The notes: generated from the sequence alone by a model not told the origin. A stretch of DNA of 64,000 nucleotides from Bdellovibrio sp. SKB1291214 (GCF_002209355.2 NZ_CP106855.1:2418001-2482000); one strand, 5' to 3'. Positions 42,415 through 50,107 are shown, numbered from the stretch's first letter. A program made the numbers and translations.

Positions 42415-42446
42415 GCGCAGTGGGTTCCGAAAAGGGAACTGTTACC
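42415..42446. repeat. REP-like palindrome, right copy
   Basis: GCGCAGT (42415-42421), then GGTTCC-gaaaa-GGGAAC hairpin, then TGTTACC to 42446. The block 42431-42446 is the exact reverse complement of 41711-41726. The TAA stop of the aldehyde dehydrogenase (42444-42442) lies inside it. Confidence 0.75.
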
Positions 42447-43836
42447 CCATGAGCTTTTTGATCAGGTCGACTTTTTTGGCGTTGTAGGGTGGATAGATGA
42501 GTTTCATCAATCGGCCGAAGGGGCCTTGCATGAAGATGGCTTTTTTGTGGCTGAAGGTCTCAAATCCATAAAGTCCGTGATAACTTCCCAGCCCGCTGGC
42601 GCCCACGCCCCCAAAGGGGAGGTTTGGATTCATCATTGAAACCATCGAATCATTCACTGAAAAAGTTCCTGATGAAGTTTCCTTCATGATTTTTTGGATG
42701 TTATGGCGAGCATGGGAGTACATATAGATCGTCAAAGGTTTCGGGCGATCGTTGATAAAGTGAACGACTTCGGTGATTTCCTTAAATTTTAAAATTGGTA
42801 AAATCGGCCCAAAGATTTCTTCGTTCATCACCTTCGTGTGCACATCAACGTCATCAAGCAGAGTAGGTGCCACATAGTTTTGCTCAAGGTCCACTTCACC
42901 GCCGACAATTAAACTTGCGCGATTCGCCAAAGCATCTTCAAGTAAACCTTTAAGACGATAGGTGTGTTTTGCATTAATGATACGAGCAAAGCTATGAGAC
43001 GATTTTACCTCATTCTTATTGCTTCCATAGTACTCTTCAAGTTGAGCTTTAAGTATATGGATGAATTCTTGATGAATATGTTCTTGAACGAAAAGGTAAT
43101 CAGGCGCGATGCAAGTTTGTCCCGCATTCAAGAATTTGGCCCAAATGATCTTTTGCGCCGCCAATTTTAGATCTGCCGTCGTATCCACAATCGTCGGAGA
43201 TTTCCCACCCAGCTCCAAAGTCAGTCTTGGAAGTTGGGGTGCTGATTGTTGCATAATAATTCTGCCAACCTCGGTGCTGCCAGTGAAAAAGACGTGATCA
43301 AATGGCAGTTTTAAAAGGGCCGTCGTTGTCTCGGGTCCCCCCTCAACCACGGCGACCTGTTCAGATTTAAAATATTTTGATAGCAAAGCATGCAGTAGTC
43401 GGCTGGTATGGGGTGCATATTCAGAAGGTTTCACCACCGCAGAATTTCCGGCAGCCAATGCTGAAATCAGGGGAGCAATGGTCAAGTAAACCGGATAATT
43501 CCAAGGTGATATAATCAGGCAAGAACCTAAGGATTCATAACGTGTATAGCTTTTTGATCCAAATAAAAGAAAAGGCGTACTTACGCGTTTAGGTTTCATC
43601 CATTTCTTTAAGTTTTTTTGGGCAAAACGCAGCTCTTTTAAAAGAGGCATGATCTCGGTGGATAAGGATTCCAGATGGGGCTTTTTAAAATCGTGATGCA
43701 GGGCTTTGCAAATTTCAGATTGATGCTCGGTCAAAAGTTTTTCCAAAACCTCAAGATGATCGAATCGTTGGTGCCAGGATTCTGTGCGGCTGTGTTGTGC
43801 GAAAGATTTTTGACGAAGCACGAGTTGTTCAAGCAT
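42442..43836 (-). CDS. Aldehyde dehydrogenase, class 3/fatty-aldehyde type
   Basis: 464 residues, typical of class 3 ALDH (about 450-485). NAD(P)-binding motifs I-S-P-W-N-Y-P-V-Y and F-T-G-S-T-E-V-G are followed by the catalytic Glu in L-E-L-G-G-K-S-P and the nucleophile Cys in N-A-G-Q-T-C-I-A-P-D-Y. The C-terminal M-N-P-N-L-P-F-G-G-V-G-A-S-G motif is present. It oxidises medium or long-chain aldehydes to acids; a hydrophobic C-terminal helix suggests membrane association. Its stop codon falls in the REP-like palindrome at 42415-42446. Confidence 0.93.
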   Translation of the reverse strand: MLEQLVLRQKSFAQHSRTESWHQRFDHLEVLEKLLTEHQSEICKALHHDFKKPHLESLSTEIMPLLKELRFAQKNLKKWMKPKRVSTPFLLFGSKSYTRYESLGSCLIISPWNYPVYLTIAPLISALAAGNSAVVKPSEYAPHTSRLLHALLSKYFKSEQVAVVEGGPETTTALLKLPFDHVFFTGSTEVGRIIMQQSAPQLPRLTLELGGKSPTIVDTTADLKLAAQKIIWAKFLNAGQTCIAPDYLFVQEHIHQEFIHILKAQLEEYYGSNKNEVKSSHSFARIINAKHTYRLKGLLEDALANRASLIVGGEVDLEQNYVAPTLLDDVDVHTKVMNEEIFGPILPILKFKEITEVVHFINDRPKPLTIYMYSHARHNIQKIMKETSSGTFSVNDSMVSMMNPNLPFGGVGASGLGSYHGLYGFETFSHKKAIFMQGPFGRLMKLIYPPYNAKKVDLIKKLMG

Positions 43837-43892
43837 GCCCTAAGTTTAGGCACGTATAGGGGGAAGGTAAAGCAATCGTTGGATGTGTGAAG

Positions 43893-43922
43893 ACAAAAAA
43901 ATGGGGGAGCACCTGCTCCCCC
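43893..43922 (-). terminator. Rho-independent terminator of the 37-aa gene
   Basis: On the minus strand, GGGGGAGCA pairs with TGCTCCCCC and is followed by ATTTTTTTGTC. It separates the small gene at 43973-44086 from the aldehyde dehydrogenase. Confidence 0.9.
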
Positions 43923-43972
43923 TAGATCGAAGAGGGGAACCACCAAACCCTCATGATCTACCAAAAATGATT

Positions 43973-44086
43973 CTATCTGTTTCGCGATCTTACTCGTTCG
44001 GGTTTGCGCCCCACCGTCAGCCACAGGGTGTATAAGACAACTCCTGAGTAGAAGAGGCAGAACATTGCAACTTCTCTTAATTCCAT
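43973..44086 (-). CDS. 37-residue single-pass membrane protein
   Basis: Starts at ATG 44086 with a strong GGAGGTAGG site 6-8 bases upstream and stops at TAG 43975-43973. The peptide begins M-E-L-R-E-V-A-M and has a hydrophobic helix (about residues 8-27) followed by a basic tail (R-K-P-E-R-V-R-S-R-N-R), a typical inside-positive small membrane protein. It is followed by a strong terminator and preceded by a 300-base region with several short hairpins. It has no recognisable family. Position, ribosome site and terminator argue that it is real; it is too short for standard gene finders. Confidence 0.6.
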   Translation of the reverse strand: MELREVAMFCLFYSGVVLYTLWLTVGRKPERVRSRNR

Positions 44087-44398
44087 AAATTCCTACCTCC
44101 TTCTAAAGATCGTTTTCCTTTTTGAGGGTGTCAGCTGGCCTTCCCTGGCCTTCATCCCCCTCTCAGAGCGTCCATGCTCTGTTGTAAGTAAGACGATCTG
44201 CCCCCTGACAGGGGTTAATCGGGGAAAAATATTTTTGCGAAAAAATCAGGCAAAAGTGACAACCTTCGGGTGAACGAGCCCTATTAGGGCCCTTTTTATC
44301 CATTTTAAACTCTGTATTCAAATTTATGGCATTTGGCGCTGGAATAAAAATAGCAAACATGTCTTCGGATTATTAATGGCTCTTTTTTAGGAGAGTTT
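44087..44398. other. 312-base intergenic region with short hairpins
   Basis: No convincing ORF on either strand. It holds CAGAGC-gtccat-GCTCTG (about 44165-44183), CCCCTG-acaGGGG (about 44203-44216) and a direct repeat of TGGCCTTC (about 44131-44149). It must contain the promoter of the 37-aa gene (minus) and of the 44399 gene (plus). I cannot name a known riboswitch in it. Confidence 0.5.
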
Positions 44399-44692
44399 AT
44401 GGCGATCGCAAAGATTCTTGGTTCAGCTCTTTTAGCTTCTTTACTGATGGGCTCGGTGGCTCAGGCAGCGCAAAGCTCGTGTTTGATCACGATCAGCAAT
44501 TGCGAAACGAAGAGCTATTCGAATTATTCCCGTGGAAATCAGTTCGAGCAAGACAACGAACAAAGATTCTATTTGATGGTGGTGGAGGCGATGGGCCCCA
44601 ACCGCAAGCAAACCGTTTTTGACTTCGCCGATGCTCAATCTTGCGAAAATGGCAAAAAGTCGTTTGAACAAACGTACTCTCGCTGCCAATAA
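44399..44692 (+). CDS. Small secreted protein
   Basis: 97 residues; AGGAGAG lies 4-5 bases before the ATG. A signal peptide (1-23, A-Q-A) is followed by a short mature domain with four Cys (S-S-C-L, S-N-C-E, Q-S-C-E, S-R-C-Q), enough for two disulfides, and many Gln, Asn and Tyr residues. No family is recognised. It is followed after about 60 bases by a FlbD-like gene on the same strand, with a weak hairpin between them. Confidence 0.75.
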   Translation: MAIAKILGSALLASLLMGSVAQAAQSSCLITISNCETKSYSNYSRGNQFEQDNEQRFYLMVVEAMGPNRKQTVFDFADAQSCENGKKSFEQTYSRCQ

Positions 44693-44710
44693 TACTAGAT
44701 AGGGAATTTA

Positions 44711-44740
44711 ACGACACGGGGATCGTGTCGTGTGCCTTTT
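44711..44740 (+). terminator. Weak hairpin between the 44399 and 44754 genes
   Basis: ACGACACG (44711-44718) pairs with CGTGTCGT (44724-44731), followed by TGTGCCTTTTCT. The T-run is poor, so partial read-through to the FlbD-like gene is likely. Confidence 0.45.
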
Positions 44741-44753
44741 CTAGGAGTGAGTC

Positions 44754-44954
44754 ATGAAGTTTGTTAAAGTCACACGCGGCTACGAAGTTGTTTACCTAAA
44801 TGCTGATCACATCCACTTGATGACTGAAGCTGAAAAAAACGACGAAAACGGAAACGGCAAGGCTTGGGTGACAACAATTCGTTTCAGTCTAGAACCCCAC
44901 GACAAAATTGAAGTCAAAGAACGCGTTGAAGAGATTCTTAAACAACTCTCTTAG
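44754..44954 (+). CDS. Small FlbD-like cytosolic protein
   Basis: 66 residues; AGGAGTGA precedes the ATG. The layout V-T-R-G-Y-E-V-V-Y-L-N-A-D-H-I-H-L, then a strand T-T-I-R-F, then I-E-V-K-E-R-V-E-E-I-L-K-Q-L resembles the FlbD/swarming-motility family (V-T-R-x-x-x-x-x-x-L-N-A-D-x-I, then V-K-E-S-V-E-E-V). Those proteins are found in flagellar clusters of Gram-positives and spirochaetes; here no flagellar gene is adjacent. An acidic insert (E-K-N-D-E-N-G-N-G-K) is unusual. The assignment is by pattern only. Confidence 0.55.
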   Translation: MKFVKVTRGYEVVYLNADHIHLMTEAEKNDENGNGKAWVTTIRFSLEPHDKIEVKERVEEILKQLS

Positions 44955-45074
44955 CAGTTGCGCATCGGTGAGGTCTGCGTACTTTCACCGTATCTGAAAG
45001 CTGATTGATAAAAATCAGCGTCTTATTTGTCAATTAAGCCCGTCTATGACATGAATTTCTCCTTTGGAGGGTTC

Positions 45075-45920
45075 ATGCAATTCGCAAAATTTTTTATTTC
45101 ATTTCTGTTAGCAGGTTTCGCTTCGTCTCAAGCGGTGGCTGCTTACACTGTCCAAGATGTGGGTATTATCGGCCTGATGTCTCATGATGTTTTTTCTTGG
45201 GATCATAAATTAGAAAAGAACGTCGAAAATGGTCGCTTGGATCTAAGCACTATATTTGATTTCGACGGCGGTCGCAGATGGTATTTGGGTGGCAACACAA
45301 AAAACTCTGAAAACGCAGCAGTGTACTCTGTAGCAATGAGACTCGTTAATCAATATACGGAATTTATGAAGCAAGGTTACTCTCCTTTGGAGGCGCGTAA
45401 GGCGACGGTGCTTGTGTTTCATGGAATGATTCGTGAATTTTATGAACGTGCTTTGGATGAAAAATTCCCTGCTACCGCTTTAAAAGCGATGCCTACAAAT
45501 AGGGAGCAAGCTGCGATCCGCGGTTTCCATGATTTGCTTCCTGGTCGTATCAACCTTTACGACCGGGCTCTTCGTCATGAATTGAAATTAACGAACATCA
45601 TCTTGGCGAAAACTTTCCTGAATGATCGTGAGTTGGCTCAGGAGCTTAAACCCTTCGATGGTGATTATGACGAGGAATACAAGGCGCTTAAGATTCCATT
45701 CACGAAAGTGGTTTTGAATTTGAAAGAGATCGACAGAAAGTTTATCGAAAGATTCAGCGATTTCAAACAAGCCGACATGCTGGCTCAACTTAAAAAAGTG
45801 GGTGCAGGTGAAATGTCTATTCATGACATCTCATTTGCTCCACCAGTGAAGGATTTATTCAGAAAAGCGATGTGCGGTGAGGGCAATCGCTATATGCCTC
45901 AACACATTGTCTGCGAGTAG
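45075..45920 (+). CDS. Secreted protein of unknown function
   Basis: 281 residues from ATG 45075; GGAGGG lies 3-4 bases upstream, and the earlier in-frame GTG/ATG starts lack a site. A signal peptide (about 1-22, A-V-A-A) is followed by a mostly helical mature protein with D-L-S-T-I-F-D-F-D-G-G-R-R-W-Y-L-G-G-N near residue 55 and many charged residues. Two Cys lie near the C-terminus. No family is recognised. Monocistronic, with a strong terminator shared with the glutathione peroxidase gene. Confidence 0.75.
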   Translation: MQFAKFFISFLLAGFASSQAVAAYTVQDVGIIGLMSHDVFSWDHKLEKNVENGRLDLSTIFDFDGGRRWYLGGNTKNSENAAVYSVAMRLVNQYTEFMKQGYSPLEARKATVLVFHGMIREFYERALDEKFPATALKAMPTNREQAAIRGFHDLLPGRINLYDRALRHELKLTNIILAKTFLNDRELAQELKPFDGDYDEEYKALKIPFTKVVLNLKEIDRKFIERFSDFKQADMLAQLKKVGAGEMSIHDISFAPPVKDLFRKAMCGEGNRYMPQHIVCE

Positions 45921-45933
45921 TTCGCTTCAATAA

Positions 45934-45965
45934 GAAAAGCCTGGGTGACCAGGCTTTTTATTTTC
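45934..45965. terminator. Bidirectional Rho-independent terminator
   Basis: AAAAGCCTGG pairs with CCAGGCTTTT around GTGA, with A-rich and T-rich flanks on the two sides. It serves the secreted-protein gene and the convergent glutathione peroxidase gene. Confidence 0.9.
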
Positions 45966-46510
45966 TATTTAAGAGCACTTTCAATCGCTTGAATCAACAT
46001 CGGATCATCCGGTGTCACATTCGGAGCAAACCGCGCGATGATCTTGCCATCACGACCAATTAAGAACTTTTCAAAGTTCCACAAGATATCTTTTTGGTTT
46101 TCACGGCGAATACCGTAACCTTTAAGTACTTCTTCAAAGTCTTCGCCAGCTTTCTTTTGAGCGGTGGGTTCAGTCTCTGTCAGATATTTATAAAGGGGGT
46201 GTTGGTCTTTCCCTTTGACGATGATTTTTTCAAACATCGGAAATGTCACCCCAAAGTTAGCGCGGCAGAAATCTTGAATCTCCGAATTTGTGCCGGGCTC
46301 TTGGCCTTCAAATTCATTGGCAGGAAAACCCAGGACGGCAAAATCTTGGGATTGGTATTTTGCAAAAGCTTTTTCAAGGCCCTGATATTGCGGAGTTAAT
46401 CCGCACTGGGATGCGACGTTTACGACCAATAACACTTTGCCTTTAAAGTCGCTCAAGTTCTTGTTAACACCGTTAATACTTTTCATCGAAAAATCATAAA
46501 TAGAAGTCAT
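45965..46510 (-). CDS. Glutathione peroxidase-family protein (Cys type)
   Basis: 181 residues from ATG 46510 (M-T-S-I-Y-D-F, the usual N-terminus); an ATG at 46528 would add six residues. Family motifs: V-N-V-A-S-Q-C-G-L-T with the peroxidatic Cys, L-G-F-P-A-N-E-F with the conserved Asn-Gln-Phe-like strand, and W-N-F-E-K-F-L-I with the catalytic Trp. A Cys in I-Q-D-F-C-R-A-N-F may act as resolving Cys, making it thioredoxin-dependent. It reduces peroxides. Monocistronic, convergent with the secreted-protein gene. Confidence 0.93.
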   Translation of the reverse strand: MTSIYDFSMKSINGVNKNLSDFKGKVLLVVNVASQCGLTPQYQGLEKAFAKYQSQDFAVLGFPANEFEGQEPGTNSEIQDFCRANFGVTFPMFEKIIVKGKDQHPLYKYLTETEPTAQKKAGEDFEEVLKGYGIRRENQKDILWNFEKFLIGRDGKIIARFAPNVTPDDPMLIQAIESALK

Positions 46511-46583
46511 AATCGAAGTAAATCTCATCCGATCAGCGTTGTCCAGTGTCGATCCAGGCCGTTCTCTTGCAGTCTAAGATCGT

Positions 46584-47339
46584 ATGGAAATTAGTAAGTT
46601 TCTAATAGCCTTTATATTCACTTTAGCAGTCTCTAGTGCCCACGCCGTTGACAGCTGTTCAGCCGTTTTTGGGTCGGAAAGTCCGATTCATACTTTTATC
46701 AGTGAATACCGCCAGGCCCACATCCAATCAGTCGATAGCACAATGCCCGTATCTGAAGCCGGCTATAAAATTATCGGAAAGCTCGGGCAATCCACGGCAA
46801 AAGTTTATTTAGCCCTGGAACCCTCAACTCAAGCATCCGTTGTCGTAAAAATGAACTCCACAATTCCTATGTTTTGGCGCGAACTAATGGTGACCGATTA
46901 CCTTATCAGTATGGGCGAAACCGTTCCAAAAATTTTAAAAGCCTACCTTAAAGAAGACGGCACAACTGTCATCGTACGGGAATACTTCAAAGGCTTAACG
47001 GGTCATGAACTGAAGAAAGAACGCAGCCTTGGTAACAAAGACCTGCCGCAGGAGCTTGCAACCACGGGTTGGCACTCCCTTGATGCAGAAAGAAAACGTT
47101 TGGATGACCTTTTCAGTTTTGGCGGTCAAGGCCGTCCTTCTTTTAGCACTTGGTATAAAAGCAATGCATCTCGGTTGGAGAGTAAGTATCGCGACTCTTG
47201 GAATAGAATTGCCGAAATGAAGTCTCAAGACCCCAAACTAAACTACGACATTTATGACATTCTCTATGTTCAGGATTTTCATAAGGGGAATTTTTTGTAC
47301 GAAATCCAGCGCAATCGCTGGGTTGTCTTTGATCCATAA
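46584..47339 (+). CDS. Secreted protein with kinase-like motifs, ending at the metal-binding Asp
   Basis: 251 residues with a signal peptide (about 1-22, A-H-A). The mature chain resembles a protein-kinase/aminoglycoside-kinase fold: I-I-G-K-L-G-Q-S-T-A-K-V-Y-L-A (glycine loop, about 62-76), a strand V-V-V-K-M with a candidate ATP-binding Lys, V-R-E-Y-F-K-G-L (hinge), and Y-V-Q-D-F-H-K-G-N-F (catalytic-loop-like, Asp and Asn) followed by W-V-V-F-D-P, like the DFG/IDP metal site. The chain stops right after F-D-P, so the rest of a C-lobe is absent. The stop is one base from the 3' end of the convergent tRNA-Leu. Kinase assignment is by motif and unproven. Confidence 0.6.
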   Translation: MEISKFLIAFIFTLAVSSAHAVDSCSAVFGSESPIHTFISEYRQAHIQSVDSTMPVSEAGYKIIGKLGQSTAKVYLALEPSTQASVVVKMNSTIPMFWRELMVTDYLISMGETVPKILKAYLKEDGTTVIVREYFKGLTGHELKKERSLGNKDLPQELATTGWHSLDAERKRLDDLFSFGGQGRPSFSTWYKSNASRLESKYRDSWNRIAEMKSQDPKLNYDIYDILYVQDFHKGNFLYEIQRNRWVVFDP

Positions 47340-47340
47340 A

Positions 47341-47423
47341 TGGTGCGCGGAGAGGGACTTGAACCCTCACGCTTGCGCATACGCCCCTCAAACGTACGTG
47401 TCTACCAATTCCACCATCCGCGC
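47341..47423 (-). tRNA. tRNA-Leu (anticodon GAG)
   Basis: Acceptor stem GCGCGGA pairs with TCCGCGC; the discriminator is A and CCA is encoded (47343-47341). The anticodon loop is TTGAGGG between TACGT and GCGTA stems, with GAG as anticodon. A long variable arm and the T arm GAGGG-TTCAAGT-CCCTC fit class II tRNA. 83 bases with CCA. Its 3' end is one base from the stop of the kinase-like gene. Confidence 0.95.
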
Positions 47424-47432
47424 GCACCGAAA

Positions 47433-47455
47433 AGAAAAAGCTCCCCGAGGAGCTT
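47433..47455 (-). terminator. Terminator-like hairpin in the tRNA-Leu leader
   Basis: On the minus strand, AAGCTCC pairs with GGAGCTT around TCGG, followed by TTTCTTTTC. It ends the PAP2 phosphatase transcript, or it acts as an attenuator in the tRNA-Leu leader, since the best tRNA promoter lies upstream of it. Confidence 0.7.
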
Positions 47456-47469
47456 GTAAAGGGACTTAA

Positions 47470-47499
47470 ACGTTAACCTTGCTGGTGGATACCAGTCAA
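47470..47499 (-). promoter_or_regulatory. Possible promoter of tRNA-Leu
   Basis: Minus strand: TTGACT (47499-47494), 18-base spacer, TAACGT (47475-47470; keeps T, A and T at the three strongest positions). Transcription from it would pass the hairpin at 47433-47455 before reaching the tRNA. Confidence 0.4.
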
Positions 47500-47533
47500 T
47501 GTGACGCCTTTTAGTCGCAATGCTTCATGCTGT

Positions 47534-48172
47534 TTAGTGAGGCAAAAGCTTCGTGTAAGACGGATCCGCCAGCAGCATTTTGCAAAGTTGCTCGCCCAGG
47601 ATTTTGCCTGCCTCTACATCCGAGGGGTAGTGAACTCCAACGACTGTGCGTAAAGTACCCAATCGATCGCCATATCTTAAAATCTGCTCAGCGCGGTCTG
47701 GAAAGACGGATGCCATAAGGCAAGCATCAACCATGGCGACAGCTGCATGCATGCTAGGATAGGACTTGGAGCCTCCTGGCGGAGGTATGCAAGGGCGCAG
47801 TCGGGAATAGTCACTGTAAGGGCGTGGGCGGCGATAGTGGTCTTTGAACTGTTCTGAAATTTTTGAAGCTAGACTGGAAGCTTGAACCAAAGGGCGTTGA
47901 ATTTTTGCGTATTCGTCAGCAGTGAATAAACCAGATTTTTTATAGAAAGCGTCGAAGGTGGGGCTTTGCTGTTTTTCCGCCATCGCACATTCAGCTTCAG
48001 AACGTCGATTTTGCAGATCAAACATCATATCGACCTCTGCCTTTTCAACGGACGAGCCTGAAACAGGAGGATCTTGCATAGTGAAATCACGAGCAGAGAT
48101 CTGTGTCCAGTTGGCCTGCGTAAGCAGCGGAAAGGCCAAAATCAAAGAATTAACAAATGTAAATATCTTCAT
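47534..48172 (-). CDS. PAP2-type (class A) acid phosphatase, secreted
   Basis: 212 residues with a signal peptide (about 1-20). PAP2 motifs are present: K-D-H-Y-R-R-P-R-P (motif 1, about 109-117), P-S-M-H (motif 2, usual PSGH), and R-T-V-V-G-V-H-Y-P-S-D (motif 3, with the nucleophile His and Asp). Class A non-specific acid phosphatases of the PhoN type release phosphate from many organic phosphates in the periplasm. The C-R-P-C-I-P-P-P-like loop and two Cys suggest a disulfide. The terminator-like hairpin lies downstream. Confidence 0.9.
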   Translation of the reverse strand: MKIFTFVNSLILAFPLLTQANWTQISARDFTMQDPPVSGSSVEKAEVDMMFDLQNRRSEAECAMAEKQQSPTFDAFYKKSGLFTADEYAKIQRPLVQASSLASKISEQFKDHYRRPRPYSDYSRLRPCIPPPGGSKSYPSMHAAVAMVDACLMASVFPDRAEQILRYGDRLGTLRTVVGVHYPSDVEAGKILGEQLCKMLLADPSYTKLLPH

Positions 48173-48279
48173 AGGACCGTTCTAGGCAGCATTTTCTGCT
48201 CATTCAAGAGAATAATGCGTCCCAAAAGCAGTTTTGGCAGAAACCTAACTAATTTGAATTAAAATGGGGTTTTACTATT

Positions 48280-48771
48280 CTATAAGCCCTCTTCATTTTT
48301 TGCGGCTCGTCCCATTAGCTTGTCGAATAGTTTAGAGAAAATTAGAAAACGGAGAGCGAGTCCGGCGGCAACAGGCACAGGCAGCGTCGTAAGAAGAACT
48401 CCCAGGACAGTAAAAACAGTCTGAAATATGATTCCGAAATGTGACCAATTGAACGACCTCCGCGTAAGCGAGCTGATAATAAGGATTATAAGTAAAACAG
48501 TGAATATTGCCAATACGGGTGGAGAAATGATGATTAGAATTCTTTTATTTGCCCTAAGGAGTCGGTCGCAAAATAAGGCCTCGTTAAAAACGCAAGTCCC
48601 AAGTACTATCATTATACTGTAAGCGGTGAAATCATTATTGAAATGAAAGCGTTCATCAAGACGGCTAAAGCTAATTACGCACATGGAGATGCAAAAGATC
48701 ACGGCAGTCCAAATATTGCATCTTAGAACTTTCTCTCGATGATTCACTATCCATGTGGCGATTTTTTGCAT
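48280..48771 (-). CDS. Membrane protein of unknown function
   Basis: 163 residues from ATG 48771 (an upstream TTG frame lacks support). Four hydrophobic segments (about 22-42, 53-72, 78-102 and 115-140) separated by short charged loops: an inner-membrane protein. No family is recognised. The Shine-Dalgarno is weak (AGGA about 12 bases upstream). Codon use is AT-richer than many neighbours. It lies on the same strand just downstream of the 48827-49984 gene (56 bases), possibly in one transcript. Confidence 0.6.
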   Translation of the reverse strand: MQKIATWIVNHREKVLRCNIWTAVIFCISMCVISFSRLDERFHFNNDFTAYSIMIVLGTCVFNEALFCDRLLRANKRILIIISPPVLAIFTVLLIILIISSLTRRSFNWSHFGIIFQTVFTVLGVLLTTLPVPVAAGLALRFLIFSKLFDKLMGRAAKNEEGL

Positions 48772-48826
48772 AGTGTTCAGTTTATCCTGACGAGTACCAA
48801 AATGGAAAACAAAATACAATTTATTA

Positions 48827-49984
48827 TTACTGTGAGAAAACGGCGCTGCAAGCTACGCGACGATGGAGTCGAAGTTTGTTGGTAACAGCAGTGAATACAT
48901 CCACGAAGCGCATGACGAAGAGTTTGAGCGAGCCTTTGACGTCACCAACCTCCATGCGAACAAAGCCTTTTACGATCGGTGAGACAGTGATACGGATCAG
49001 GCTGTGGCTTTCAAATTTATTCGTATACATCATCACATCGGAAAACGGCGGTGGAGGAAAGCCTAAGCTTGAACTGAATCCAGCCGTGAAATATTCAGAC
49101 GATGTCATGCTGTAGGCGGGAAGCATCGGCGGGTAAAAGGCACTGCCTTTTTGAGTTTCGGAACCGTTGCGGCGAGAAATCATCAGACCTGCTTTACCGA
49201 CTAAGCCAAATACGGTGAAGGCACCCTTGGTGCTATCGAATTTTTCCGAGTTGTGAAAGATCTCAAAAACAAAAGCCTTTGATGACTTGTTATATCCAAG
49301 ATTAATTCCGACCTCTTCGATACCGCCTGCACCTCGGCGCATGATTCCTGTTTCTGCTAGAAATCCTGCGGCAACACTGATGCCGAATTCATTGGACTCC
49401 ATCACCAAGGGAGCTTGGGACCACAGTTTATAATCGATTCCTCTAAGTAAGGCTTCAGTGACTTGGTGGCTGCGCTCCTTGAAGGTGCGTTTTTCCTTGG
49501 GCTCTTGTTCTCCACCTTTACCGAAGACTTTTTTAACTTTTACTGTGATAAAGCTAAAACCGTCACCGACCAAGCTGCCTGCGCCTAATGCAAATTTTGA
49601 TGCATTTAAAATACGTGCGGCATTGGTCAAAAAGTGAATGCGCATGTTTTTAAATTTTACTTTTTGCTCCTCAGACATGCTTTCGAAGGGCGCCAAGGGA
49701 TCGACCTCTTCAATAGAGCCCCCTTTAGCCAGAATTTGCTTTTGGAGTTTTTCTGGGATCTTTAAGCCCAGGGCCTCCCGCATGGCTTCGCGATCAGGAG
49801 TGCTATCGAGTTCAAAGATTTTGTCTTCAGCCAAGCGAATGTAGGTCTTACCGTTATCCGCAACCTTTGCCGGGTCTAACTGCTTTTCAATGACTTCGGT
49901 TTCAAGGGATTGCTCCTCGGCTTGTGCTGCGGTCCAAGGAATCACTACAAATGTCAGTGCTAGCAAAAGTTTGATTTTTTTCAT
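48827..49984 (-). CDS. Large secreted protein of unknown function
   Basis: 385 residues with a signal peptide (about 1-22, A-Q-A-E-E). The first 150 residues are acidic and helical. The C-terminal about 230 residues are Gly/Phe/Ser-rich with strand-like patterns and might form an outer-membrane or surface domain. A Cys occurs near the extreme C-terminus. No family is recognised. It sits in a run of minus-strand secreted proteins (47.5-53.4 kb). Confidence 0.65.
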   Translation of the reverse strand: MKKIKLLLALTFVVIPWTAAQAEEQSLETEVIEKQLDPAKVADNGKTYIRLAEDKIFELDSTPDREAMREALGLKIPEKLQKQILAKGGSIEEVDPLAPFESMSEEQKVKFKNMRIHFLTNAARILNASKFALGAGSLVGDGFSFITVKVKKVFGKGGEQEPKEKRTFKERSHQVTEALLRGIDYKLWSQAPLVMESNEFGISVAAGFLAETGIMRRGAGGIEEVGINLGYNKSSKAFVFEIFHNSEKFDSTKGAFTVFGLVGKAGLMISRRNGSETQKGSAFYPPMLPAYSMTSSEYFTAGFSSSLGFPPPPFSDVMMYTNKFESHSLIRITVSPIVKGFVRMEVGDVKGSLKLFVMRFVDVFTAVTNKLRLHRRVACSAVFSQ

Positions 49985-50107
49985 ACTAAACGTAAATGCA
50001 ATTATGGTTCCGCTATACAGGTCAGGTAACCTTGTGAATACTCGTGTGTTTTGTGTTTAGTGAGTGTTAAGCGGCTGCGCAGGTGACCGGTAACGGCATT
50101 GGCAGAA

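Noticed and set aside
45965-46510. Selenocysteine in the glutathione peroxidase
   Set aside because: The active-site codon is a normal Cys and no in-frame TGA is present.
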